Source: G963676205 sp964342525 (GTDB lineage Bacteria; Campylobacterota; Campylobacteria; Campylobacterales; Arcobacteraceae). From it: a stretch of 25,901 bases of DNA. Under the pieces are notes generated by a model. The model saw nothing but the letters and a program-made list of their open reading frames with translations, searched no databases and was not told the origin of the DNA. A program made the translations under genes and the position numbers. The stretch spans positions 1-25,901 of the forward strand of contig CAYFGQ010000049.1 of assembly GCA_964342525.1 (NCBI GenBank). The letters are read 5' to 3'. Within the stretch, counting starts at the first letter, position 1, and each line of letters begins with the position of its first letter. This document shows positions 7,993 to 14,145 of this stretch, one piece after another.

Positions 7993-7996
7993 TTTA

Positions 7997-9040
7997 ATGG
8001 GTGAGCTAAAAAAGAAAGTAATGGTAGGAATGAGTGGAGGAATCGACTCATCAGTTACTGCTTATATGTTACAAAAAGAAGGATATGAAGTTGAAGGTGT
8101 TTACCTAAAACTTCACCATAGAACAGATGGATATCATGAATCAAATATTGAATTTATCGAAGGTGTAGCAAAATTTCTTAATATCAAATACCATATACTT
8201 GATTTAGCTGATAAATTTACTGAAGAGGTATATGATTATTTTGTAAACTCTTATATAGAAGGTACTACCCCAAACCCTTGTGTTAAATGTAATAGACAGA
8301 TTAAATTTGGAGCAATGCTTGATTTTGCAAAAGATCATGGAGCATCATTTCTTGCCACAGGTCACTATGCAAAAACTGATGGAGAGTTTTTCTATGAAGC
8401 AGATGATAAAACAAAAGATCAAAGTTATTTCTTATCTCAAATAAGAAAAGAAGCTCTGCCATATATGATGTTTCCACTAAGTTCTTATAAAAAAGATGAC
8501 ATCATAAAACTAGGAAGCGAACTTGATGTAACATATAAAAAGATCACTGAAAAAAGTGAATCCCAAGAGATCTGTTTTGTTGAAACTGTATATACAGATG
8601 TTGTAAAAAAGCATACAAATATCGATATGCCAGGTGATGTTTTAGATGAAAAGGGAAATATTGTAGGTGATCATAAGGGATATATGCACTATACAATTGG
8701 TAAAAGAAGAGGATTTATAGTAAAAGGTGCACACGATCCACACTATGTAACTAAACTAAATCCAAAAGATAATACTATCACTGTAGGTAAAAAAGCTGCA
8801 CTAGAAATCAATAAAGTGGAAGTAGATTCTTTAAATATGTACATTGATAAAAAAGAGTTTGAATGTAGTGTTAAACTAAGATATAGATCAACATCCAGTC
8901 CATGTAAAGTGATAATTGATGGAGATAAAGCTACTATAAAATTATATGAACCTGCATTTGGTGTAGCAGCTGGTCAACTTGCTGTTTTTTATGAGGGACA
9001 GAAAGTTATTGGAAGTGGATGGATCATAAATAGTGAATAA
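7997..9040 (+). CDS. mnmA: tRNA-specific 2-thiouridylase MnmA, CxxC type (paralogue 2)
   Basis: This 347-residue protein is the MnmA form usual in Campylobacterota. It has the PP-loop SGGIDSS (13-19), TPNPCVKCNRQIKF with Cys95 and Cys98 (a CxxC pair instead of the DxxC of its neighbour), ATGHYAKT, KDQSYFL, QEICFVE with Cys192, and the C-terminal domains ending in AAGQLAVFYE and a GSGWI block. All residues expected for thiolation are there. ATG start with AAAGGAG 4 bases upstream. A structured leader separates it from the first mnmA, so it may be controlled separately. Identity to the first copy is low outside the motifs, so this is not a recent tandem duplication. One copy may serve a subset of tRNAs or different growth conditions; this is inference. 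Confidence 0.92.
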   Translation: MGELKKKVMVGMSGGIDSSVTAYMLQKEGYEVEGVYLKLHHRTDGYHESNIEFIEGVAKFLNIKYHILDLADKFTEEVYDYFVNSYIEGTTPNPCVKCNRQIKFGAMLDFAKDHGASFLATGHYAKTDGEFFYEADDKTKDQSYFLSQIRKEALPYMMFPLSSYKKDDIIKLGSELDVTYKKITEKSESQEICFVETVYTDVVKKHTNIDMPGDVLDEKGNIVGDHKGYMHYTIGKRRGFIVKGAHDPHYVTKLNPKDNTITVGKKAALEINKVEVDSLNMYIDKKEFECSVKLRYRSTSSPCKVIIDGDKATIKLYEPAFGVAAGQLAVFYEGQKVIGSGWIINSE

Positions 9041-9048
9041 TTAATAGT

Positions 9049-9087
9049 GAAAAGTGAAAAATTGCCTAGCGGTAGAAAACACTTTTC
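9049..9087 (+). terminator. Possible terminator hairpin after mnmA paralogue 2
   Basis: GAAAAGTG (9049-9056) pairs with CACTTTTC (9080-9087), with a weak inner pairing TGCC/GGTA around TAGC. CTTATTCTTTT follows, a broken U-tract. It lies 9 bases after the stop codon and before the prs promoter, the right place for a terminator. Confidence 0.4.
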
Positions 9088-9122
9088 CTTATTCTTTTAA
9101 TTTAAAGCATCTTACTTAACAC

Positions 9123-9151
9123 CTCAAAACCTCAATTTCTCAAAACCTCAA
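9123..9151 (+). repeat. Exact 13-bp direct repeat upstream of prs
   Basis: CTCAAAACCTCAA occurs at 9123-9135 and again at 9139-9151, 16 bp apart start to start. It lies just upstream of the prs -10 box at 9174-9179, where a -35 element or an activator site would be. It could be a regulator binding site or simple slippage in AT-rich sequence. Confidence 0.5.
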
Positions 9152-9173
9152 CAACTTTAAAATAAACTTTAGA

Positions 9174-9179
9174 TATAAT
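9174..9179 (+). promoter_or_regulatory. Promoter -10 box of prs-lepA
   Basis: Perfect TATAAT 44 bases before the prs ATG. No -35 box with good match is visible 17 bp upstream. AGGGAGA at 9212-9218 is the ribosome binding site. Transcription probably continues into lepA, which follows after 21 bp. Confidence 0.6.
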
Positions 9180-9222
9180 CCGCGAATATAAAAGAGAAAG
9201 ATAAAACATTAAGGGAGATACA

Positions 9223-10164
9223 ATGTTAGGATATAAACTTTTTTCAGGTAGTGCGAATCCTGAGTTTGCACAAAAGATTGCGGATTATTTAAAGGTAAAA
9301 CTTGGTGAGATTCAAGTAAATAGATTCAGTGATGGTGAGATCAATGTAAATATCAAAGAGAGTGTTAGAGGAAGAGATGTATTTATTCTTCAACCAACAT
9401 GTGCACCAGCAAATGATAATTTAATGGAACTACTAATTATGGTAGATGCATTTAAAAGAAGTAATGCCGGAACAATCACAGCAGTTATCCCATACTTTGG
9501 ATATGCAAGACAAGATAGAAAAGTAGCTCCTAGAGTTCCAATCTCAGCTAAACTAGTAGCAGATATGATCGAAAGAGTTGGTATCGATCAAGTTATTACT
9601 ATCGATTTACATGCTGCACAAATTCAAGGCTTCTTTGATATCCCAGTAGATAACCTATATGGTTCTATCATCTTTACTGATCACTTAAAAAACAAAAACC
9701 TTAAAAACCCAATTATTGCTTCTCCTGATATTGGTGGTGTTGCAAGAGCAAGAAACTATGCAGAGAAACTTGGACTTGATCTTGTTATCGTTGATAAAAG
9801 AAGAGAAAAAGCAAATGAATCTGAGGTTATGAACATCATTGGTGATGTTGAAGGTAAAGATGTAATTTTAGTGGATGATATGGTTGATACAGCTGGTACT
9901 TTAGTAAAAGCAGCTGAAGTATTAAAAGCAAGAGGTGCGACGTCTGTAATGGCTTGTTGTACACATGGTGTATTAAGTGGACCAGCTTATGAAAGAATTG
10001 AAAATGGTGCTCTTGATGAACTTATTGTAACTGATACAATCCCTGCAAAACAAAAATCTGATAAAGTAACTGTACTTACAGCTTCAAAAATCATTGCAGA
10101 AACTATTAGAAGAATCTACAATAACGAATCTGTAAATGATATCTTTATAGAAGATAGATCATAA
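9223..10164 (+). CDS. prs: Ribose-phosphate pyrophosphokinase
   Basis: Prs makes 5-phosphoribosyl 1-pyrophosphate from ribose 5-phosphate and ATP for nucleotide, histidine and tryptophan synthesis. The 313-residue protein is the usual class I length. Seen motifs are the N-terminal LFSGSANPEF, RFSDGEINV, the ATP-site YARQDRK (94-100), the catalytic His130 in ITIDLHAAQIQGFF, DKRR (191-194) and the PRPP loop VILVDDMVDTAGT (214-226). ATG start with a strong AGGGAGA ribosome binding site. It has its own promoter and is followed by lepA 21 bp downstream. Its product also feeds the histidine pathway whose hisH and hisA genes lie further right in this window. Nothing unusual was noticed. Confidence 0.96.
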   Translation: MLGYKLFSGSANPEFAQKIADYLKVKLGEIQVNRFSDGEINVNIKESVRGRDVFILQPTCAPANDNLMELLIMVDAFKRSNAGTITAVIPYFGYARQDRKVAPRVPISAKLVADMIERVGIDQVITIDLHAAQIQGFFDIPVDNLYGSIIFTDHLKNKNLKNPIIASPDIGGVARARNYAEKLGLDLVIVDKRREKANESEVMNIIGDVEGKDVILVDDMVDTAGTLVKAAEVLKARGATSVMACCTHGVLSGPAYERIENGALDELIVTDTIPAKQKSDKVTVLTASKIIAETIRRIYNNESVNDIFIEDRS

Positions 10165-10185
10165 GAATAAATAGCGGAGAAATTT

Positions 10186-11976
10186 TTGCAAAGAAATATT
10201 AGAAACTTTAGTATTATTGCCCATATTGACCATGGTAAATCCACACTAGCAGATAGAATTATCCAAGAGTGTGGAGCTGTAGCAGACAGAGAGATGTCAG
10301 CTCAAGTAATGGATACTATGGATATTGAGCAAGAAAGAGGAATCACGATCAAAGCTCAGTCTGTAAGACTTGATTATGTAAAAGATGGTGAGCACTATAT
10401 CCTAAACCTTATTGACACTCCAGGTCACGTTGACTTTTCATATGAGGTGAGTAGATCACTTGCTTCATCTGAGGGTGCTTTACTTATTGTTGATTCAACT
10501 CAAGGGGTTGAAGCACAAACTATTGCAAATGTATATATTGCATTAGATAATGACCTAACACTTATGCCTGTAGTAAATAAAATCGATCTTCCATCAGCTG
10601 ATCCTATGAGAGTATTAGAAGAGACTGAAGATGCTATTGGTCTTGATTGTACTGAACATAATCTAATCTCTGCAAAAACTGGTCTTGGAGTAAGGGATCT
10701 TATTGATTCTATTGTAGAGACTATTCCTGCACCACAAGGGGATGAAGATGCTCCAACAAAAGCACTTATCTATGATAGCTGGTTTGATAATTATCTAGGG
10801 GCACTTGCTCTTGTAAGGGTTTATGAAGGAAGTATCAAAAAAGGTCAAATGCTTAGAATGATGAATACTAAGTTTGAACATAAAGTTCTTGATCTTATGT
10901 ATCCTCACCCAATTAATAGACAAAAAACAAAAGAGATTAAAACTGGTGAAATTGGTATCGTAGTTCTTGGTTTAAAAACAACAGAAGGTATCGCAGTAGG
11001 TGATACTATGACAGATGCAAGAGAACCAACAGATGAAGCGATTGATGGGTTTGAGCCAGCAAAACCATTTGTATTTGCTGGTCTTTATCCAATAGAAACT
11101 GATAAATTTGAAGATCTAAGGGAAGCATTAGAAAAACTTCAATTAAATGATAGTTCAATATCATTTGAGCCAGAGTCATCTTCTGCACTTGGTTCTGGAT
11201 TTAGAACTGGTTTCCTTGGTATGCTTCATATGGAGGTTATCAAAGAGAGACTAGAGAGAGAATTTAACCTTGATCTAATCGCCACAGCACCTACAGTTGT
11301 ATATAAAGTTGAAACAACTGATGGGGAAGAGATGATGATACAAAACCCATATGAACTTCCACCAGTAAATAAAATAGATACAATCTCTGAGCCTTATGTA
11401 AAAGCTACTATTTTAGTTCCTGATGAATTTTTAGGAAATGTTATCAAACTTCTAAATGAAAAAAGAGGTATCCAAATCAGAATGGATTATATCAATAAAA
11501 GAGTTTTACTTGAATATGATATTCCAATGAATGAGATTGTAATGGATTTCTATGATAAGTTAAAATCTTGTACAAAAGGGTATGCTTCATTTGATTATGA
11601 GATTGTTGGATTTAGAGCAGGTGATCTTGTAAAACTTGATATCTTAGTTGCAGGTGACCCTGTGGATGCCTTAAGTATTATTGTACCAAAAGAGAAAGCA
11701 CAATCTAGAGGAAGGGTATTTGTTAAACAACTAAAAGAGCTTATCCCTAGACAACTTTTTGAAGTAGCTATCCAAGCTAGTATTGGTAGAGAAATCATTG
11801 CTAGAGAGACTGTAAAATCTACAGGTAAAAATGTAACAGCAAAATGTTATGGTGGAGATATCACAAGAAAAAGAAAACTGCTTGAAAAACAAAAAGCAGG
11901 TAAGAAAAGAATGAAAGCAATTGGAAAGGTGAACGTACCACAAGAAGCTTTCATGGCTGTTTTAAAACTAGACTAG
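10186..11976 (+). CDS. lepA: Elongation factor 4 (LepA), ribosome back-translocating GTPase
   Basis: LepA is a translational GTPase that acts on the ribosome. The 596-residue protein has all G motifs: AHIDHGKST (12-20), RGITIKA, DTPGH (77-81), NKID (131-134) and SAKTG. Elongation-factor domains II, III and V follow, and then the LepA-specific C-terminal domain with GGDITRKRKLLEKQKAGKK near the end. The start is TTG at 10186, chosen because GGAG sits 6 bases upstream and the protein then begins QRNIRNFSIIAHIDHGKST as in other LepA proteins. The stop lies inside the left foot of a palindromic element (11968-12093), which may act as its terminator. Confidence 0.96.
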   Translation: MQRNIRNFSIIAHIDHGKSTLADRIIQECGAVADREMSAQVMDTMDIEQERGITIKAQSVRLDYVKDGEHYILNLIDTPGHVDFSYEVSRSLASSEGALLIVDSTQGVEAQTIANVYIALDNDLTLMPVVNKIDLPSADPMRVLEETEDAIGLDCTEHNLISAKTGLGVRDLIDSIVETIPAPQGDEDAPTKALIYDSWFDNYLGALALVRVYEGSIKKGQMLRMMNTKFEHKVLDLMYPHPINRQKTKEIKTGEIGIVVLGLKTTEGIAVGDTMTDAREPTDEAIDGFEPAKPFVFAGLYPIETDKFEDLREALEKLQLNDSSISFEPESSSALGSGFRTGFLGMLHMEVIKERLEREFNLDLIATAPTVVYKVETTDGEEMMIQNPYELPPVNKIDTISEPYVKATILVPDEFLGNVIKLLNEKRGIQIRMDYINKRVLLEYDIPMNEIVMDFYDKLKSCTKGYASFDYEIVGFRAGDLVKLDILVAGDPVDALSIIVPKEKAQSRGRVFVKQLKELIPRQLFEVAIQASIGREIIARETVKSTGKNVTAKCYGGDITRKRKLLEKQKAGKKRMKAIGKVNVPQEAFMAVLKLD

Positions 11977-12093
11977 TCATCTTTTGGCAAACTTCTGCGT
12001 TGTCAAGAAAAATATCATACTCACTTACAGTAGTAAGCTCCCATGATATTTTTCTTTCCGTCTTGAATTTTACTCAAAATCTAACCAGTCTAG
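11968..12093. repeat. Long imperfect palindromic element (copy 2)
   Basis: Three pairs of arms share one centre at 12030.5: CTAGACT (11968-11974) with AGTCTAG (12087-12093), AGAAAAATATCAT (12006-12018) with ATGATATTTTTCT (12043-12055, perfect over 13 bp), and CTTAC (12024-12028) with GTAAG (12033-12037). The stretches between match only partly. The left foot overlaps the lepA stop codon. Layout and the off-centre TCC to the right of the middle hairpin resemble the element at 3672-3891. The rest of the 597-bp gap 11977-12573 is described in the next entries; 12094-12170 shows nothing I can name. Confidence 0.7.
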
Positions 12094-12178
12094 CTTCAAA
12101 CCCCTGTGATTCAAGAAAATAAAAACCCTCATTAAAATAAACAATTATTTCTTAAGTCTATTTAAAGTCTATTAGCAT

Positions 12179-12184
12179 TATAAT
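12179..12184 (+). promoter_or_regulatory. Promoter -10 box of the predicted small RNA
   Basis: Perfect TATAAT in an AT-rich stretch. A start about 7 bases downstream, near 12191, would place the first RNA hairpin at the 5' part of the transcript. No convincing -35 box is seen. Confidence 0.55.
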
Positions 12185-12190
12185 AATTTC

Positions 12191-12300
12191 AAGACAAAAG
12201 CTCTTTATCGTACGGCAATACGATATAAAATAAAGGTTTAGTGGTTATAACCTTTTGTGAGTTTAAAACCTCATCACTTAATAAGTGGTGAGGTTTTTTT
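12191..12300 (+). ncRNA. Predicted ~110-nt structured small RNA
   Basis: Between a TATAAT box and an intrinsic terminator there is no open frame of note but three successive hairpins. They are TATCGTA-CGGCAA-TACGATA (12206-12225, perfect 7 bp), AAAGGTT (12232-12238) with AACCTTT (12249-12255), and the terminator stem (12265-12297). The terminator stem contains one T-G pair that is a wobble only in plus-strand RNA and a mismatch in minus-strand RNA, which supports the plus orientation. The unpaired linker between hairpins 2 and 3 (GTGAGTTT, 12257-12264) is complementary to the leader of the small peptide gene downstream. With flanking bases, 12251-12264 matches the reverse complement of 12327-12340 at 13 of 14 positions. 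I do not recognise it as 6S, SRP RNA or tmRNA. Confidence 0.55.
12265..12300 (+). terminator. Strong intrinsic terminator of the small RNA
   Basis: AAAACCTCATCACTT (12265-12279) pairs with AAGTGGTGAGGTTTT (12283-12297) across a 3-base AAT loop, 15 bp with one G-U pair. The final T-tract runs from 12294 to 12300. On the minus strand the hairpin also exists but with one A-C mismatch and only four Ts, so it could end an antisense RNA less well. Confidence 0.8.
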
Positions 12301-12321
12301 ATGGCGTGTTTTTGGGTATTG

Positions 12322-12365
12322 GTGGGAAACTCACATAAGGAGGCCAAAGTGATAGAAATTATCAC
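12322..12365 (+). promoter_or_regulatory. Ribosome binding region of the small peptide, doubly structured
   Basis: A hairpin GTGGG-AAA-CTCAC (12322-12334, one G-U pair) precedes a perfect AAGGAGG (12337-12343). The GTG start (12349-12351) is itself the foot of a perfect 6-bp hairpin, GTGATA-GAAAT-TATCAC (12349-12365). AAACTCACATAAGG (12327-12340), which includes part of the ribosome binding site, is complementary to the small RNA upstream. Such structure over a start site is typical of tightly restrained toxic peptides. Confidence 0.6.
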
Positions 12366-12435
12366 TGCTCTTTTATCTACCCTATTGATCTTTTTTAAAG
12401 AAGAGATTAAACAATGGATTAAGGGTCGATTATAA
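12349..12435 (+). CDS. 28-residue hydrophobic peptide, candidate type I toxin
   Basis: GTG start 5 bases after a perfect AAGGAGG gives a 28-residue peptide. It has an acidic N-terminus (MIE), a hydrophobic stretch of about 12 residues (IITALLSTLLIFF), and a charged amphipathic end with lysines, a tryptophan (KQWIKGRL) and a C-terminal Arg-Leu. Size and layout match small membrane toxins such as TisB or Ldr in general form; I find no clear sequence relation to a named family. An in-frame ATG at 12301 would add 16 residues but lies right after the T-tract with no ribosome binding site, so GTG is preferred. The promoter of its mRNA is not obvious: read-through of the small-RNA terminator, or an internal start. 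A minus-strand TATAAT (12434-12429) could drive an antisense RNA across it. Confidence 0.55.
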   Translation: MIEIITALLSTLLIFFKEEIKQWIKGRL

Positions 12436-12442
12436 CCATAAA

Positions 12443-12466
12443 GGAGAGTAATTGCCGTTACTCTCC
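12443..12466 (+). terminator. Hairpin after the small peptide gene
   Basis: GGAGAGTAA-TTGCCG-TTACTCTCC is a perfect 9-bp hairpin starting 7 bases after the peptide stop. CCCTATATTT follows, so the U-tract is poor. It would protect or end the peptide mRNA. Confidence 0.5.
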
Positions 12467-12472
12467 CCCTAT

Positions 12473-12521
12473 ATTTAATCAAGTTTATAAAACTTTAAAT
12501 TATAAACCTAAGTGATTAAAT
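12473..12521. repeat. Nested inverted repeat upstream of the YeiH-like gene
   Basis: ATTTAATCA (12473-12481) pairs with TGATTAAAT (12513-12521) and encloses AAGTTT-ATA-AAACTT (12481-12495). It lies 52 bp upstream of the next start codon and could be a regulator site or hairpin. AT-rich sequence makes chance pairing plausible. Confidence 0.35.
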
Positions 12522-12573
12522 CAAGATTAATATTTTTTATATTAAAATCCAACAAAAATTTAAATAGATATAT

Positions 12574-13548
12574 ATGAACATACTTTACGGAATATTTTTA
12601 GCCACAAATATAGCTATCGTAGCTAAGATTTTATCATTTGTTATCCCCTCTTTAGGATCAGTTACCCTTGCCATAATTATTGGTGCACTTGTGGGAAACT
12701 TTGTAAAATTTCACTCTAGATATGACGAAGGAATTGTATTTACTGAGAAAAAAGTATTAGCTTTTGCTATAGGTCTTATGGGTGTAAATCTTGATTTTGA
12801 GATACTTTCACAGCTTGGGTTTAAGGTGATTATTCTCATCATTATATCTATAATTTTTACTTTATATTTTTCTGTTTTACTTGCTAAACTTTTTAAATTT
12901 GATAAAAAATTTGCTCTTACATTGGGAATAGGAAATGGTATATGTGGTAGTGCTGCTATTGCTGCTACTAAAGATATACTTGATGTGGATAAACAAAAGG
13001 CTGCATTAAGTGTGGCTATTGTTAATTTTCTTGGTACTATTGGGATATTTTTACTTCCTTTTATTGGATCATATATTTTAGAACTTAGTGATGTAAATAT
13101 CGGTGTACTTGTGGGAAATACTTTACAAGCCGTAGGTCAAGCTATAGCATCTGGGTTTAGTGTAAATGATGATGTGGGTCAAAGCGCTACTATAGTAAAA
13201 ATGGGTAGAATTCTTATGCTTACGCCTGTGATTTTATTTTTAATTTATATGATTAGTAAAGAGAATCAAGAAGTAGAAAAAAGTGGAAATAAGATTCAAA
13301 TTCCTTTATTTGTTGTGGCATTTATAGCTTTTTCTATGGCTGCTACATTTAAAGTTTTTCCAAATGGTTTAATTGAATATATATCTTTAGTGAGCAACTA
13401 CTTTTTATTAGTAGCTATGGCTGCTATTGGTCTTAGAATCAATTTTAAAGTAATTAAAGAGCATGGATCAATGGCTCTTTTAATAGCCAGTATTATATTT
13501 TTCGTTCAAATTGCATTTAGTTCAGTTACACTTCTGACACTATTTTAA
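12574..13548 (+). CDS. YeiH/UPF0324 family inner-membrane protein (putative sulphate exporter family)
   Basis: The 324-residue protein is almost wholly made of about ten hydrophobic segments. The family marks are the early LAIIIGALVGN segment (32-42), FAIGLMGVNLDF (64-75) and the conserved glycine-rich GIGNGICGSAAIAATKDI (118-135). The family is annotated as putative sulphate exporters, but substrates are not proven for most members. ATG start at 12574; the ribosome binding site is poor (AAATAGATAT). It lies alone after the RNA/peptide region, and the next gene (comF) starts 15 bp after its stop, so the two may be cotranscribed. YeiH genes often have a LysR regulator beside them; none is seen here. 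Confidence 0.85.
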   Translation: MNILYGIFLATNIAIVAKILSFVIPSLGSVTLAIIIGALVGNFVKFHSRYDEGIVFTEKKVLAFAIGLMGVNLDFEILSQLGFKVIILIIISIIFTLYFSVLLAKLFKFDKKFALTLGIGNGICGSAAIAATKDILDVDKQKAALSVAIVNFLGTIGIFLLPFIGSYILELSDVNIGVLVGNTLQAVGQAIASGFSVNDDVGQSATIVKMGRILMLTPVILFLIYMISKENQEVEKSGNKIQIPLFVVAFIAFSMAATFKVFPNGLIEYISLVSNYFLLVAMAAIGLRINFKVIKEHGSMALLIASIIFFVQIAFSSVTLLTLF

Positions 13549-13562
13549 TGTTATAATACTCT

Positions 13563-14135
13563 ATGCGTTGTTTATCTTGTGAGAGTTTTTCTTTTTCTAT
13601 AATTTGTAAAAATTGTCAAAAAAACTTACTAAAACCCTCTTTTTATAAAAGGGAATTACAAAAAGATTTTTTTGTATATAGTTTTTATAATTATGAAGAG
13701 ATAAAAGATCTTATAAATTCAAAATACCACTTCCATGGGGATAAAATATTTAAAATCCTTGGCAAACTTAGCTTTAAAACCTTTGCAAATAATTTTAAGA
13801 TAAAAAATATAAAAGCTATACCCATAGATGATCACACAAGACACCACTTCTCACAAAGTGCCATATTGGCAAAATCTTTAAAATGTATAAATATTAAACC
13901 CATTTACTCTACCCTAAAAGCAAAAAATATTGTAAAATACGCTGGAAGAGATTTAGAGTTTAGAAAGAAGAACCCAAGAAACTTTAAGTATAATGGTAAA
14001 TCCAATTTACAAGTGATACTTGTGGATGATGTTGTTACAACAGGACAAACAATACTAGAAGCAAAAGATATTTTAGAAAAAAATAGTTGTGAAGTGCTAT
14101 TTGCTTTAACCCTAAGCGATGCAAAAAATGATTAA
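13563..14135 (+). CDS. ComF family phosphoribosyltransferase-like protein
   Basis: ComF proteins are needed for uptake of transforming DNA in several bacteria and carry a phosphoribosyltransferase fold. The 190-residue protein has an N-terminal four-cysteine zinc finger (Cys3, Cys6, Cys15, Cys18) and near the C-terminus the PRPP-binding loop VILVDDVVTTGQT (151-163). The middle segment DDHTRHHFSQSAILAKSL (89-106) matches the family's usual basic block. It starts at ATG 15 bp after the YeiH-like gene; the ribosome binding site is not strong. A gene of unknown function follows 10 bp downstream, so the three may form a unit. A competence role is by family only. Confidence 0.85.
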   Translation: MRCLSCESFSFSIICKNCQKNLLKPSFYKRELQKDFFVYSFYNYEEIKDLINSKYHFHGDKIFKILGKLSFKTFANNFKIKNIKAIPIDDHTRHHFSQSAILAKSLKCINIKPIYSTLKAKNIVKYAGRDLEFRKKNPRNFKYNGKSNLQVILVDDVVTTGQTILEAKDILEKNSCEVLFALTLSDAKND

Positions 14136-14145
14136 GGAATATTAA

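Noticed and set aside
7997..9040. mnmA pair as a recent tandem duplication
   Set aside because: The two proteins differ throughout outside the motifs and have different cysteine motifs and lengths.
9049..9151. Third copy of the palindromic element after mnmA paralogue 2
   Set aside because: There is a hairpin but no shared centre motif or arm sequence with the two elements reported.
12271..12279. Pairing of ATCACTT in the terminator stem with AAGTGAT over the GTG start
   Set aside because: Only 7 nt, and the segment is locked in a 15-bp stem; the linker pairing 12251-12264 is far better.
12191..12300. The small RNA as SRP RNA, 6S RNA or tmRNA
   Set aside because: No SRP GGAAG-type apical motif, too short for 6S or tmRNA, no tRNA-like acceptor.
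12301..12348. In-frame ATG extending the small peptide to 44 residues
   Set aside because: It begins directly after the terminator T-tract with no ribosome binding site, whereas the GTG at 12349 has a perfect AAGGAGG at 5 bases.
12189..12482. 97-codon minus-strand open frame across the RNA/peptide region
   Set aside because: It runs antisense through hairpins and the small peptide gene, has no ribosome binding site of note and no recognisable motif; it is best explained as a shadow.
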